From positions 124,001 through 188,000 of the forward strand of contig NZ_JACHNY010000004.1 in NCBI RefSeq assembly GCF_014199625.1: a stretch of 64,000 bases of DNA, in the 5' to 3' direction. Of this stretch, positions 35,146-42,391 are shown one piece after another. The notes beneath the pieces were generated by a model, which did no database searches, was not told where the DNA came from, and worked only from the letters and a program-made list of their open reading frames with translations. The stretch is from Sphingomonas abaci. Lineage in GTDB: Bacteria; Pseudomonadota; Alphaproteobacteria; Sphingomonadales; Sphingomonadaceae. The first letter of the stretch is position 1; each line of letters opens with the position of its first letter. Position numbers and translations under genes: made by a program.

Positions 35146-35215
35146 GTCCCAGCCTTTCGGGTTGCACCGACACGCCAGGAAACGGCTGGTTGCGCGCCGG
35201 CTTTAGCAAAAAGAT

Positions 35216-35725
35216 TCAGTCCTCCCAGCCGGGCAGCGTCGCATGCCCGGCGGCGACCGCCATCGCCTGGACGGGCGCCTTGGCGTCCTCCACCCGCACC
35301 AGGAAGCGGGCGCCCGGCGCGGCATCGGCCATCGCCACGCCTTCGCGGCTGATCGCGAAACCCGCCGACCCCGCCTCGATCACCACCGGATCGCCGCGCC
35401 GGATCACCGGTTCCGCCTTGACCGGCAGCGCGGCGCGCGGCGCGGTGGCGGCGGCCGCCGTTGCCGGCGGCACGCTGCGGCGCACCGGCACGAACAGCCG
35501 CCAATCGGGGCCGGTGCACGAGATCGTCACCGCATCATGCGCTTCGCTGCGCCAGGCGATCGCCGCCATCGGGCAGGCGCGCAGCCTCAGACGCGCGTCG
35601 ATCGGGGTGCGCGCGCCACCCTCCTCGCCCAGCGCATGGCCGGTGAAGCCGGCGACCGCGCGGTCGAGCGCGGCGATATCTTGGAAGCCGGGGGTGGCGG
35701 CGGCGAGCAGCAGCGGAACGATCAT
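35216..35725 (-). CDS. flgA: FlgA-like P-ring assembly chaperone
   Basis: A 169-residue exported protein predicted to chaperone FlgI during periplasmic P-ring assembly. A short hydrophobic N-terminus (MIVPLLLAAATPG) acts as signal. The conserved FlgA features are the Cys pair (LRACPMA and TISCTGPDWRLFVPV, about 50 and 72), the linker, and the SAF domain start PVIRRGDPVVIEAGSAGFAISREGVAMADA (about 103-132). It is shorter than enterobacterial FlgA. It overlaps the MotB-like gene by 4 nt, so it is translationally coupled to it. Confidence 0.85.
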   Translation of the reverse strand: MIVPLLLAAATPGFQDIAALDRAVAGFTGHALGEEGGARTPIDARLRLRACPMAAIAWRSEAHDAVTISCTGPDWRLFVPVRRSVPPATAAAATAPRAALPVKAEPVIRRGDPVVIEAGSAGFAISREGVAMADAAPGARFLVRVEDAKAPVQAMAVAAGHATLPGWED

Positions 35726-36213
35726 GGGCGGGTCCTTTCGCCGGTGAAGGCGAGCGTGAGGGTGACGACGGCGGGGCCGGTCGCGGTGGCGACCGACACG
35801 CGGGCGGGATCGAGCGGGGCGACCCGCGCCGCGACGGCGCGGGCGCGGTCGGCGGCCAGGATCGCGGGCGAACCGGTCGCGGGATCGACATCCGTGACGG
35901 TCGCCCCCGCCCCGCCGGTGACGGTGATCGACACGCGCGGATCGGCCAGCGCCGCGCGCGCCCAGGGGCCGGGATCGCGCAGGTCGCCGGGCACCGCCGC
36001 CGAGCCGGGCGCGAAGCCGTCGATCCGCATCGCCGCGACGGGCAGCGGCGGCGCCTCGGCGGAGAAGCCGGCGCGGACGCCCTGCGCCAGCCGGGTGGAA
36101 TCGACCTTGCCCGCCTGGAGCAGCACGAAGAAGCCGAGCAGCAGCAGCGCCAGGTCGGCCAGCGTCACCAGCCAGAGCGGCCGGCCGGGCACGCGTTCCG
36201 GAAAGTCGGTCAT
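35722..36213 (-). CDS. Compact MotB-like stator protein
   Basis: A 163-residue protein with one N-terminal transmembrane helix (about 13-35) that has the MotB/PomB-type segment LVTLADLALLLLGFFVLL, with Asp20 at the position of the ion-binding Asp. The rest resembles a reduced OmpA-like domain (FAPGSAAVP near 68, ILAADRARAVAARVAPL near 124), but the usual GHTD and peptidoglycan-binding residues are not recognisable. A normal MotB is about 300 residues. It overlaps the PomA-type gene (4 nt) and flgA (4 nt). It may be an alternative stator plug/anchor subunit or a non-motor proton channel. Function is inferred from the membrane segment and its partner. Confidence 0.7.
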   Translation of the reverse strand: MTDFPERVPGRPLWLVTLADLALLLLGFFVLLQAGKVDSTRLAQGVRAGFSAEAPPLPVAAMRIDGFAPGSAAVPGDLRDPGPWARAALADPRVSITVTGGAGATVTDVDPATGSPAILAADRARAVAARVAPLDPARVSVATATGPAVVTLTLAFTGERTRP

Positions 36214-36842
36214 GCGACGCTCGCCAGCGCCAGCGGCGCCTCGCGCCGGGCGAGCGCGACCAGCGGCGCTTCCAGCCGCGATCGTTCGAACGCCTCGGAC
36301 CGCGCCGCGCCGCGCAGCCGGCCGGCGATCGGTTGCAGCACCAGATTCGCCAGCACCGCGCCGTAGAGCGTGGCGAGCAGCGCCACCGCCATGCCCGCCC
36401 CGATCGTCGCGACATCGTCCATCGCGGCGAACATGCGGGCCAGGCCGATCAGCGTGCCGACCATGCCCATCGCCGGCGCCGCCTCGGCCGCCGTCGCCCA
36501 GAATTCCGCCGCGGCGCAGTGCCGCTCGGCCCGGGTGCGGCGGCGATCGGCGATCAGCAGCGCGACCGTCTCGCCCTCCGCGCCGTCGACGATCGCGGCG
36601 ACGGCGGCGGCGACGTCCGGGTCGGTCAGCACCGACCGGTCGAGCGCCATCACCCCGTGCCGCCGCGCGATCCGCGACAGCGCCGCGACCTGCTGGAGCA
36701 ACGGCTCCGCATCGAAGGGCGCGCGGGCGAGCGTAGCGAGCGCGCGCATCGCGCGGGCGGCGTCGCGCAGGGGCGTGCGCAGCAGGGCGGCCAGCGTCGT
36801 GCCGCCGCCGACGATCGCCAGCGCGATCGGATCGAAGAACAT
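36210..36842 (-). CDS. PomA/MotA-type stator subunit lacking the first helix
   Basis: A 210-residue protein of the MotA/TolQ/ExbB proton channel superfamily. It begins with FFDPIALAIVGGGTTLAALL, corresponding to the second region of PomA-type proteins, and carries the TM3-TM4 core EFWATAAEAAPAMGMVGTLIGL (about 109-130) and GAGMAVALLATLYGAVLANLV (about 141-161). Standard MotA has about 290 residues and four helices; the first helix is missing and no hydrophobic segment is encoded upstream. I chose the ATG at 36842 because GGAA precedes it and the predicted sigma-54 start site leaves almost no leader for the ATG at 36854. It heads the leftward operon. Confidence 0.75.
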   Translation of the reverse strand: MFFDPIALAIVGGGTTLAALLRTPLRDAARAMRALATLARAPFDAEPLLQQVAALSRIARRHGVMALDRSVLTDPDVAAAVAAIVDGAEGETVALLIADRRRTRAERHCAAAEFWATAAEAAPAMGMVGTLIGLARMFAAMDDVATIGAGMAVALLATLYGAVLANLVLQPIAGRLRGAARSEAFERSRLEAPLVALARREAPLALASVA

Positions 36843-36867
36843 CGCGAATTCCATCGCGGGAGGTTGA

Positions 36868-36882
36868 GCAAGGATCGGGCCA
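36868..36882 (-). promoter_or_regulatory. Sigma-54-type promoter for the leftward stator/flgA operon
   Basis: On the minus strand the sequence is TGGCCCGATCCTTGC: -24 TGG and -12 TTGC with the correct 12-bp GG-to-GC distance, one mismatch in the -24 hexamer. The predicted start of transcription is near 36856, just before the coding start. Confidence 0.6.
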
Positions 36883-36916
36883 AGCGGGATTTCCAATGTC
36901 CTGGCAGTGGCTTGCC

Positions 36917-36928
36917 TGCCGGCCGGCA
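36917..36928. promoter_or_regulatory. Palindrome between the divergent sigma-54 promoters
   Basis: TGCCGGCCGGCA is a perfect 12-bp palindrome, followed at 36957-36974 by the related dyad CCGGCAAATTCCTGCCGG. Both could be enhancer sites for a sigma-54 activator of the FlbD/FleQ kind serving both promoters. The second resembles the ftr-like sites at 42.4 and 46.1 kb but has one extra central base. Confidence 0.4.
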
Positions 36929-37000
36929 ATGCCGCCACCCCGCCGATTGCCGCCCACCGGCAAATTCCTGCCGGCGGGGGCGGAAACCTTTCCCCCCATC

Positions 37001-37107
37001 GTTCCCCTACGAAGGCCCGGGACCAGTGGGGGGAGGTCAGTGACGACGCGCAGCGCCCTGTTCCCGCCACCTGGCCACCTGCACCCCCCCGCCTTCGCCG
37101 GGGGACG
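37001..37107. repeat. Diverged REPIN-like repeat inside the flgB control region
   Basis: Arms GTTCCCCTACGAAGGCCCGG (37001-37020) and CGCCTTCGCCGGGGGACG (about 37090-37107) are degenerate inverted copies of the repeat arms at 8.7 and 24.3 kb. The centre keeps GACGACGCGCAGCGC (37042-37056), as in the other copies. It separates the proposed upstream activator sites from the flgB promoter. Confidence 0.7.
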
Positions 37108-37137
37108 AGACGGAAAAAAGCGGCAACTTCCTCAAAA

Positions 37138-37152
37138 TGGCACGGCCATTGC
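37138..37152 (+). promoter_or_regulatory. Sigma-54 promoter of the flgB operon
   Basis: TGGCACGGCCATTGC matches the RpoN consensus exactly at the -24 (TGGCAC) and -12 (TTGC) elements with the right spacing. The start of transcription should be near 37164, about 33 nt before the GTG of flgB. Confidence 0.88.
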
Positions 37153-37196
37153 TTATCACCGTCCGAACGCCAATCCGGGCGTCCAGGGAGGCCAGT

Positions 37197-37541
37197 GTGG
37201 CAGCAGATACTTTGTTCGGCGTGCATGGAGCCGCGCTCCAGATACGGTCGCAACGCATGGGCGTGCTGGCGTCGAACATCGCCAACGCCTCCACCCCCGG
37301 CTTCAAGGCACGCGACATCGATTTCGGCGCGGCGCTGTCGTCGCTGGAAGGCGGCAACCAGGGCGCGGTCGCGACCGCGACGAAATATCGCGTGCCGCTC
37401 CAGACCTCGATGGACGGCAACACGGTCGAGCTGAACGAGGAACAGACCGCCTTCGCCGAGAATGCCGTCCAGTATCAGACGACCCTGTCCTTCCTGAACG
37501 GCCGCATCTCGCAGATCACCCGCGCGCTGAAGGGCGACTGA
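37197..37541 (+). CDS. flgB: Flagellar basal-body rod protein FlgB
   Basis: A 114-residue proximal rod protein, assembled in the periplasm after type III export. It has the FlgB/FlgC-type N-terminal helix with VLASNIANASTPGFKARDIDF (about 23-43), the rod/hook family signature, and a C-terminal helix NAVQYQTTLSFLNGRISQI. I place the start at GTG 37197: the sigma-54 promoter at 37138-37152 means an upstream start cannot be transcribed, and GGGAGG lies 6 nt before this GTG. It is the first gene of the flgB-L run, 3 nt before flgC. Confidence 0.93.
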   Translation: MAADTLFGVHGAALQIRSQRMGVLASNIANASTPGFKARDIDFGAALSSLEGGNQGAVATATKYRVPLQTSMDGNTVELNEEQTAFAENAVQYQTTLSFLNGRISQITRALKGD

Positions 37542-37544
37542 GCC

Positions 37545-37952
37545 ATGGCCAACCCGCTTTCCATCTTCCAGGTGTCGGGCCGCGCCATGTCGGCGCAGCT
37601 CCTTCGCATGAACACCACCGCGTCGAACCTGGCCAATGTCGGCAACGCCGCCGGCTCCGCCGAGGCGGCCTATCGCACGATGAAGCCGGTGTTCCGCACC
37701 AGCTTCGACGCCGCCAGCGGCATGGCGACCGTGGATGTCGAGAAGGTGGTGACCGCGGGCGAGGCGCCGACCAAGCGTTACGATCCCGCCAACCCGATGG
37801 CCGACAAGGACGGCAACGTCTTCGACGCGGCGGTCGACGAATCGCGCGAGCTGGTCGACATGATGGAGACCGCGCGCAGCTACCAGAACAATGTCGAGGT
37901 GATGCAGACCGCCAAGTCGCTGATCATCGACACCCTCAAGCTCGGGCGCTGA
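37545..37952 (+). CDS. flgC: Flagellar basal-body rod protein FlgC
   Basis: A 135-residue rod protein. The N-terminal signature AQLLRMNTTASNLANVGNAAG (about 17-37) and the C-terminal helix SRELVDMMETARSYQNNVEVMQTAKSLI (about 103-130) are typical. It forms the proximal rod together with FlgB and FlgF. Its stop TGA shares a base with the flgD start, so the two are translationally coupled. Length and motifs are normal for the family. Confidence 0.95.
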   Translation: MANPLSIFQVSGRAMSAQLLRMNTTASNLANVGNAAGSAEAAYRTMKPVFRTSFDAASGMATVDVEKVVTAGEAPTKRYDPANPMADKDGNVFDAAVDESRELVDMMETARSYQNNVEVMQTAKSLIIDTLKLGR

Positions 37953-38638
37953 TGATGACGACCTCCACCGCTTTCGATTCCACCCTCGCCGGCCTCGGCA
38001 TCTCGCGCAGCAACACTGCCGCGACGGTCAAGTCCTCCGCCTCCACCGCGCTCGGCCAATCGGACTTCCTGAAGCTGATGACCGCGCAGATGCAGAACCA
38101 GGACCCGTTCAACCCGGTCGACAATACCCAGATGGTCGCGCAGATGGCGCAATTCTCGTCGCTCGCCGGCATTTCGGAGATGTCGACGACGCTGAAGGCG
38201 ATCCAGGACAAGTTGGGCGCGACCACCGCGTCGGACGCCATGGCCTATATCGGCAAGACGGTGCAGACGCCCGGCACCACAGCCTATGGCCGCACCGGCG
38301 GCGGGCTGACCGGCGCGGTCGAGCTGGGCGACGCCGCCTCGCGCGTCACCGTCAGCATCGCCGACCAGAGCGGCAACGTGCTGAAGCAGATGGACCTGGG
38401 TGCGCAGGCCAAGGGCACCGTCACCTATGACTGGGACGGCAAGACCCAGGGTGGCGAGGAAGCCGGCAGCGGCCCCTTCACCGTCACCGTCGCTGCCCAG
38501 TCCGCGGGCAAGACCGTCCCCGCCACCAACCTCGTCTGGGCGCCGGTCGGGTCGGTCTCGACCACCAGCGGCGCCACCGTCCTCACGCTTCCCGGTCTCG
38601 GCGAAGTCCCCGTCAGCGCCGTTCGCCAGATCGGCTGA
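37952..38638 (+). CDS. flgD: Flagellar hook capping protein FlgD
   Basis: A 228-residue hook scaffold that caps the growing hook and is removed at its completion. The conserved N-terminal segment QSDFLKLMTAQMQNQDPFNPVDN (about 36-58), followed by TQMVAQMAQFSSLAGISEM, is the FlgD export/assembly region. The central part has the FlgD Ig-like and tudor-like pattern, with VSIADQSGNVLKQMDLG and YDWDGKTQGGE. Start choice is the ATG at 37952; a second ATG follows immediately. Confidence 0.94.
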   Translation: MMTTSTAFDSTLAGLGISRSNTAATVKSSASTALGQSDFLKLMTAQMQNQDPFNPVDNTQMVAQMAQFSSLAGISEMSTTLKAIQDKLGATTASDAMAYIGKTVQTPGTTAYGRTGGGLTGAVELGDAASRVTVSIADQSGNVLKQMDLGAQAKGTVTYDWDGKTQGGEEAGSGPFTVTVAAQSAGKTVPATNLVWAPVGSVSTTSGATVLTLPGLGEVPVSAVRQIG

Positions 38639-38662
38639 GCCCCTTTTCCAGGAGCAATCCCC

Positions 38663-39931
38663 ATGTCCTTCTACACCTCGCTTTCCGGTCTCCAGGCGTC
38701 GCAGTCGGAGATGTCGACCATCTCGCACAACCTGGCCAACGTCGCGACCAACGGGTTCAAGAAGAGCCGCACCGAGTTCGCCGACGTCATCGCCTCCTCG
38801 GTGTCGCTCAACCCGGCGCAGCAGGTCGGCTCGGGCACGGTGGTCAAGGCGAACCGCCAGCAGTTCGGCCAGGGCAACCTGATCCAGTCGGCCAACTCGC
38901 TCGACCTGGCGGTCTCCGGCGACGGCTTCTTCGTGGTGAAGCCCGAGGTCGGCGGCGCGAAGGTGAATTTCACGCGCAATGGCGGCTTCTTCGTCGACTC
39001 CAGCCGCTATGTGGTCGACTCGCAGGGCGGACATCTCCAGGTCTATCCGGTCGACGGATCGGGCGCGGTGGTGGCGACCGGCATCGACTCGGCGACCAGC
39101 CTCCAGCTGCCCGCCACCAGCGGCGTCGCGGTGCCGACCAAGAACGTCACCATGTCGCTGAACCTCAACGCCAATGCGTCGATCCCGACCGCCAAGAGCT
39201 TCGACCGGTTCGACCCGTCCAGCTACAACCAGTCGGCGCAGACCACGGTCTACGACACCGCCGGCAACGCGATGACGCTGACCAATTACTTCGTGCGCGA
39301 GACGACGCCGCAGACCGCCACCGACAGCTCGACCTGGAAGGTCTACAGCTTCGTCGGCGACAAGCAGCTGACCAGCAAGGGCGCCGATTCGGTCACCCTC
39401 ACCTTCAATTCGTCGGGCGCGATCACCGATCCGGTGACGCAGATCCCCTATGACGAATTCACCACGGCGGGCGCGACCGCGCCGCAGCAGTTCGGCTTCC
39501 AGTTCGGCGTCGACACCACCCAGTTGTCGCAGCCCTTCAACGTCACCGATCGCGGCCAGGACGGCAAGCCGGTCGGCCAGATCCAGGGCGTGTCGATCGA
39601 CGAGACCGGACTGGTCAAGGCCAGCTTCTCGAACGGCGACACCCAGGCGCTGGGCCAGGTGATGCTCGCCAATTTCTCCAATCCGGAGGGCCTGCGCCAG
39701 CTCGGCTCCAGCTACTGGCAGTCGACCGGCGTATCGGGCGAGGCGAAGCTGGGCGCGGCGGGGGCCAATGGCTTCGGCAATCTGATGAGCGGCACGATCG
39801 AGCGATCGAACGTCGACATCACCGAGGAACTGGTCAACCTGATCGCCGCGCAGCGCGACTTCCAGGCGAACGCCAAGGCGCTCGATACCGCCAGCCAGAT
39901 CTCGCAGACGATCTTCAACATCCGCACCTGA
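38663..39931 (+). CDS. flgE: Flagellar hook protein FlgE
   Basis: A 422-residue hook protein. The N-terminal rod/hook signature ISHNLANVATNGFKKSRTEF (about 21-40) and the C-terminal ITEELVNLIAAQRDFQANAKALDTAS (about 386-411) form the D0 core. The long Ser/Thr/Asn-rich middle forms the outer D1/D2 domains. The sequence is Cys-free, as is usual for exported axial proteins. It sits 24 nt after flgD, with a CAGGAG ribosome-binding site. Confidence 0.96.
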   Translation: MSFYTSLSGLQASQSEMSTISHNLANVATNGFKKSRTEFADVIASSVSLNPAQQVGSGTVVKANRQQFGQGNLIQSANSLDLAVSGDGFFVVKPEVGGAKVNFTRNGGFFVDSSRYVVDSQGGHLQVYPVDGSGAVVATGIDSATSLQLPATSGVAVPTKNVTMSLNLNANASIPTAKSFDRFDPSSYNQSAQTTVYDTAGNAMTLTNYFVRETTPQTATDSSTWKVYSFVGDKQLTSKGADSVTLTFNSSGAITDPVTQIPYDEFTTAGATAPQQFGFQFGVDTTQLSQPFNVTDRGQDGKPVGQIQGVSIDETGLVKASFSNGDTQALGQVMLANFSNPEGLRQLGSSYWQSTGVSGEAKLGAAGANGFGNLMSGTIERSNVDITEELVNLIAAQRDFQANAKALDTASQISQTIFNIRT

Positions 39932-39955
39932 TCGGACGCGTAAGGGAGGTACGGG

Positions 39956-40705
39956 GTGGACAAGCTGGTCTATACCGCGGCGACGGGCCTGCGCGCGCAC
40001 ATGGCGGCGCAGGCGGCGATCGCCAACAATATGGCGAACGGCTCCACCACCGGCTTCCGCGCCGACCGGGTGGTGTTCGACCGCATCGAGCTGAAGGGCG
40101 GACCCGCCCAGATCGCGGCGCGGATGCCGACCGCGGAGGAAGTGACCGACGCCGATCGCACCGCCGGCGCGATCCAGCAGACCGGCCGCCCGCTCGACGT
40201 GGCGGTTTCGGGCGACGCCTGGATCGCGGTGCAGGCCGCCGACGGGCAGGAAGCCTATACGCGGCGCGGCGACCTGGAGATCGCGCCGTCGGGCGTGCTC
40301 CAGACCGGCGACGGCCATATCGTGATGGGCCAGTCCGGCCCGATCACGCTGCCGCCCGCATCCTCCGTGTCGATCGGCGCGGACGGCAGCATCACCATCG
40401 TGCCGCAGGGCGCGGACGCCACGCAGACCCAGATCGTCGACAAGCTGAAACTGGCCTCGGCCAAGGGCACCGACACGGTCAAGGGGCTGGACAACCTGCT
40501 CTATGTCCGGGGCGGCGGCACGCTGCCCGAGGATCTGGACGCGCGCGTCCAGGGCGGCGCGCTGGAAGGCTCCAACGTCAACATGACCCAGGCGCTGGTC
40601 GACATGATCGAGAACCAGCGCTCCTACGAAGTCACCGCCAATCTGATGAAGTCCGCCAAGGACATGGACGAGAGCAGCACGTCGCTGCTGCGTCTGCCGA
40701 GCTGA
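39956..40705 (+). CDS. flgF: Flagellar basal-body rod protein FlgF
   Basis: A 249-residue proximal-rod protein of the flagellar axial family. N-terminal AAIANNMANGSTTGFRADRVVF (about 20-41) and C-terminal NVNMTQALVDMIENQRSYEVTANLMKSA (about 208-235) make the D0 core. It begins with GTG at 39956, preceded by GGGAGG at about 12 nt. Its shorter size compared with FlgE and the position before flgG support FlgF rather than a second FlgG. Confidence 0.92.
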   Translation: MDKLVYTAATGLRAHMAAQAAIANNMANGSTTGFRADRVVFDRIELKGGPAQIAARMPTAEEVTDADRTAGAIQQTGRPLDVAVSGDAWIAVQAADGQEAYTRRGDLEIAPSGVLQTGDGHIVMGQSGPITLPPASSVSIGADGSITIVPQGADATQTQIVDKLKLASAKGTDTVKGLDNLLYVRGGGTLPEDLDARVQGGALEGSNVNMTQALVDMIENQRSYEVTANLMKSAKDMDESSTSLLRLPS

Positions 40706-40715
40706 GGGAAGAACC

Positions 40716-41504
40716 ATGACCAACGCCGCCATGCACATCGCGCGCACCGGGCTCGACGCCCAGGACATGCGGATGCGCGTCATCTCGAACAACCTGGCCA
40801 ACGTCAACACGACCGGCTTCAAGCGCGACCGCGCCAATTTCGAGACGCTTTCCTATCAGGTGGTGACGACGCCGGGCGCGCAGTCGACCGCCGAGACGCG
40901 CTACGCCACCGGCCTCAACCTCGGCACCGGCGTGAAGGTGCAGGGCACCGCGCGGATCGACACGCAAGGCTCGATGCAGCAGACCGGCAACAGCCTCGAC
41001 CTGGCGCTGGACGGCGACGGCTATTTCCAGGTGCAGATGCCCGGCGGCACGCTGGGCTATACGCGCGCCGGCAATTTCTCGCGCTCCGCCGAGGGGCTGC
41101 TGGTGACCAGCGAGGGCTATCAGGTGCAACCCGGCATCACCATTCCGGAGAATGCCACCGCGATCACGATCGGCACCGACGGCACCGTCTCGGCCACCGT
41201 GCCGGGGCAGAACGAGCCGACCCAGCTCGGGCAGATCCAGGTCGCCAGCTTCCCCAATGCCAGCGGCCTGCAGGCGACCGGCGACAACTATCTGACCGAG
41301 ACCGCGGCATCGGGCGCGGCGAACCTGGGCGTCGCCGGCCTGGATGGCCGCGGCAAGGTGCGCCAGGGGTCGCTGGAGGCGTCGAACGTCAATGTCGTCG
41401 AGGAACTGGTCGACATGATCGAGACGCAGCGCGCCTATGAGGTCAACAGCAAGATGATCTCGGCGTCCGACGACATGCTGAAATACGTCAACCAGAACCT
41501 CTGA
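40716..41504 (+). CDS. flgG: Flagellar distal rod protein FlgG
   Basis: A 262-residue distal rod protein, the usual length. It has the ISNNLANVNTTGFKRDRANFE signature (about 23-43) and the C-terminal NVNVVEELVDMIETQRAYEVNSKMIS (about 227-252), with the FlgG-typical TGNSLDLALDGDGYFQVQMPGG (about 90-111). It would form the rod shaft through the P and L rings. It is 10 nt after flgF and 15 nt before flgH. Confidence 0.96.
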   Translation: MTNAAMHIARTGLDAQDMRMRVISNNLANVNTTGFKRDRANFETLSYQVVTTPGAQSTAETRYATGLNLGTGVKVQGTARIDTQGSMQQTGNSLDLALDGDGYFQVQMPGGTLGYTRAGNFSRSAEGLLVTSEGYQVQPGITIPENATAITIGTDGTVSATVPGQNEPTQLGQIQVASFPNASGLQATGDNYLTETAASGAANLGVAGLDGRGKVRQGSLEASNVNVVEELVDMIETQRAYEVNSKMISASDDMLKYVNQNL

Positions 41505-41519
41505 TCGGGACGCCAGCTC

Positions 41520-42197
41520 ATGTCACCTCGCCTCGCGCTCGTCCCGATCGTCGTGCTCGCCCTGGCGCCCCAGCCTTCGCAGGCCGGGCTGTTCGGCAAG
41601 AAGGCCCCGCCGGAGGATTTCTCCGCCGCGCGCGCCGCGCCGCCGGTCGTGGTGGAGCCGGCGACCGGTTCGATCTTCGCCGGGTCGCAAGGCTATGCCG
41701 CGCTGTACGAGGGGTGGCGCGCGCGCCGGGTCGGCGATCCGCTGACCATCGTGCTGGTCGAGCAGACGGCGGCGTCGAAATCGGCCTCGTCCAAGCTCGA
41801 CAGCCAGGGCTCGGCCAGCATCACCCCGCCGACCACCGGGCCGCTCAACCTGTTCCCGCCCTCCTCCGCCACCGCCAGCGGCGGCCGCGCCTTCAATGGC
41901 AAGGGCGCGGCCGACCAGGCCAATTCGCTGTCGGGCGAGGTGTCGGTGACGGTGGCCGAGGTCTATCCCAACGGCACGATGCTGGTGCAGGGGCAGAAGC
42001 GGCTGACGCTCAACCGCGGCGACGAGTTCGTCCGGATCAAGGGGATCGTCCGCACCGCCGATGTCGACCGCGAGAACCGGGTGCTGTCGACCCGGGTGGC
42101 GGACGCGCAGATCGCCTATACCGGCAAGGGCGACGTGGCGCGGGCCAGCCGCCAGGGCTGGCTGTCGCGCTTCTTCTCGGTGGTGAGTCCGTTCTGA
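41520..42197 (+). CDS. flgH: Flagellar L-ring protein FlgH, no lipobox
   Basis: A 225-residue FlgH homologue forming the outer-membrane L ring around the rod. The family core is clear: ALYEGWRARRVGDPLTIVLVEQTAASKSASSK (about 61-92), FNGKGAADQANSLSGEVSVTVAEVYPNGTMLVQGQKRL (about 123-160) and RTADVDRENRVLSTRVADAQIAYTGKG. Most FlgH proteins are lipoproteins, but this one has no Cys at all. The N-terminus (MSPRLALVPIVVLALAPQPSQAG) looks like an ordinary signal peptide cut after SQA. The start at ATG 41520 is close to flgG, so a missed upstream lipobox is unlikely. Confidence 0.93.
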   Translation: MSPRLALVPIVVLALAPQPSQAGLFGKKAPPEDFSAARAAPPVVVEPATGSIFAGSQGYAALYEGWRARRVGDPLTIVLVEQTAASKSASSKLDSQGSASITPPTTGPLNLFPPSSATASGGRAFNGKGAADQANSLSGEVSVTVAEVYPNGTMLVQGQKRLTLNRGDEFVRIKGIVRTADVDRENRVLSTRVADAQIAYTGKGDVARASRQGWLSRFFSVVSPF

Positions 42198-42223
42198 TGG
42201 CTGGTCGGGTGCCCCGTCTTCGT

Positions 42224-42243
42224 GTTCCGGCGAAAGCCGGAAC
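42224..42243. repeat. Short REP-like hairpin in the flgH-flgI gap
   Basis: GTTCCGGC and GCCGGAAC form a perfect 8-bp stem with a GAAA tetraloop. It is a shorter relative of the GTTCCCCGGC/GCCGGGGAAC unit seen elsewhere. The 194-bp gap also holds CCCAGGG/CCCTGGG half-repeats. Confidence 0.6.
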
Positions 42244-42371
42244 CCAGGGTCCGGCAGGACAAGGCCCGGCAGCGTCCGTGGCCCTGGGCTGCTGCCGACG
42301 CACGAACACGCGACGCGCCCGTGCCCGCCGAAGTGGAAAAGCAATCTCGGCTAACCCTTTGATAACCATAC

Positions 42372-42390
42372 ACCCGGCAAAAGTTGCCGC
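42372..42390 (+). promoter_or_regulatory. ftr-like element directly before flgI
   Basis: The 17-base stretch CCCGGCAAAAGTTGCCG resembles the ftr (FlbD-binding) element of Caulobacter flagellar genes as I remember it, CNCGGCNNAAANNGCNG, with one deviation (AAG for AAA). It ends at the base before the flgI ATG, so it overlaps the ribosome-binding region. A role in binding a flagellar regulator, or in translation, is inferred. Confidence 0.45.
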
Positions 42391-42391
42391 C

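Larger units (their letters stand above)
36843..37196. other. Divergent control region of the flagellar locus
   Basis: This 354-bp gap separates the leftward stator/flgAMN operon from flgB-L. In order it holds the leftward sigma-54-like box (36868-36882), a perfect palindrome TGCCGGCCGGCA (36917-36928), an imperfect dyad CCGGCAAATTCCTGCCGG (36957-36974), a diverged REPIN-like repeat (37001-37107), the strong flgB sigma-54 promoter (37138-37152) and the flgB ribosome-binding site (37186-37191). No gene is evident in it. Confidence 0.7.

Noticed and set aside
35146..35215. Sigma-54 promoter for flgM on the minus strand
   Set aside because: TGGCGT and TGC elements occur, but the GG-to-GC distance is 11 instead of 12, a spacing sigma-54 does not tolerate well.
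36917..36928. TGCCGGCCGGCA as a restriction or chi-like signal
   Set aside because: A single GC palindrome in a GC-rich genome is weak evidence; it is kept only as a low-confidence activator site because of its position between two sigma-54 boxes.
37880..40837. A 985-codon open frame on the minus strand over flgC-flgF
   Set aside because: Low-complexity Arg/Gly/Asp composition and clear flagellar proteins on the opposite strand show it is a shadow.
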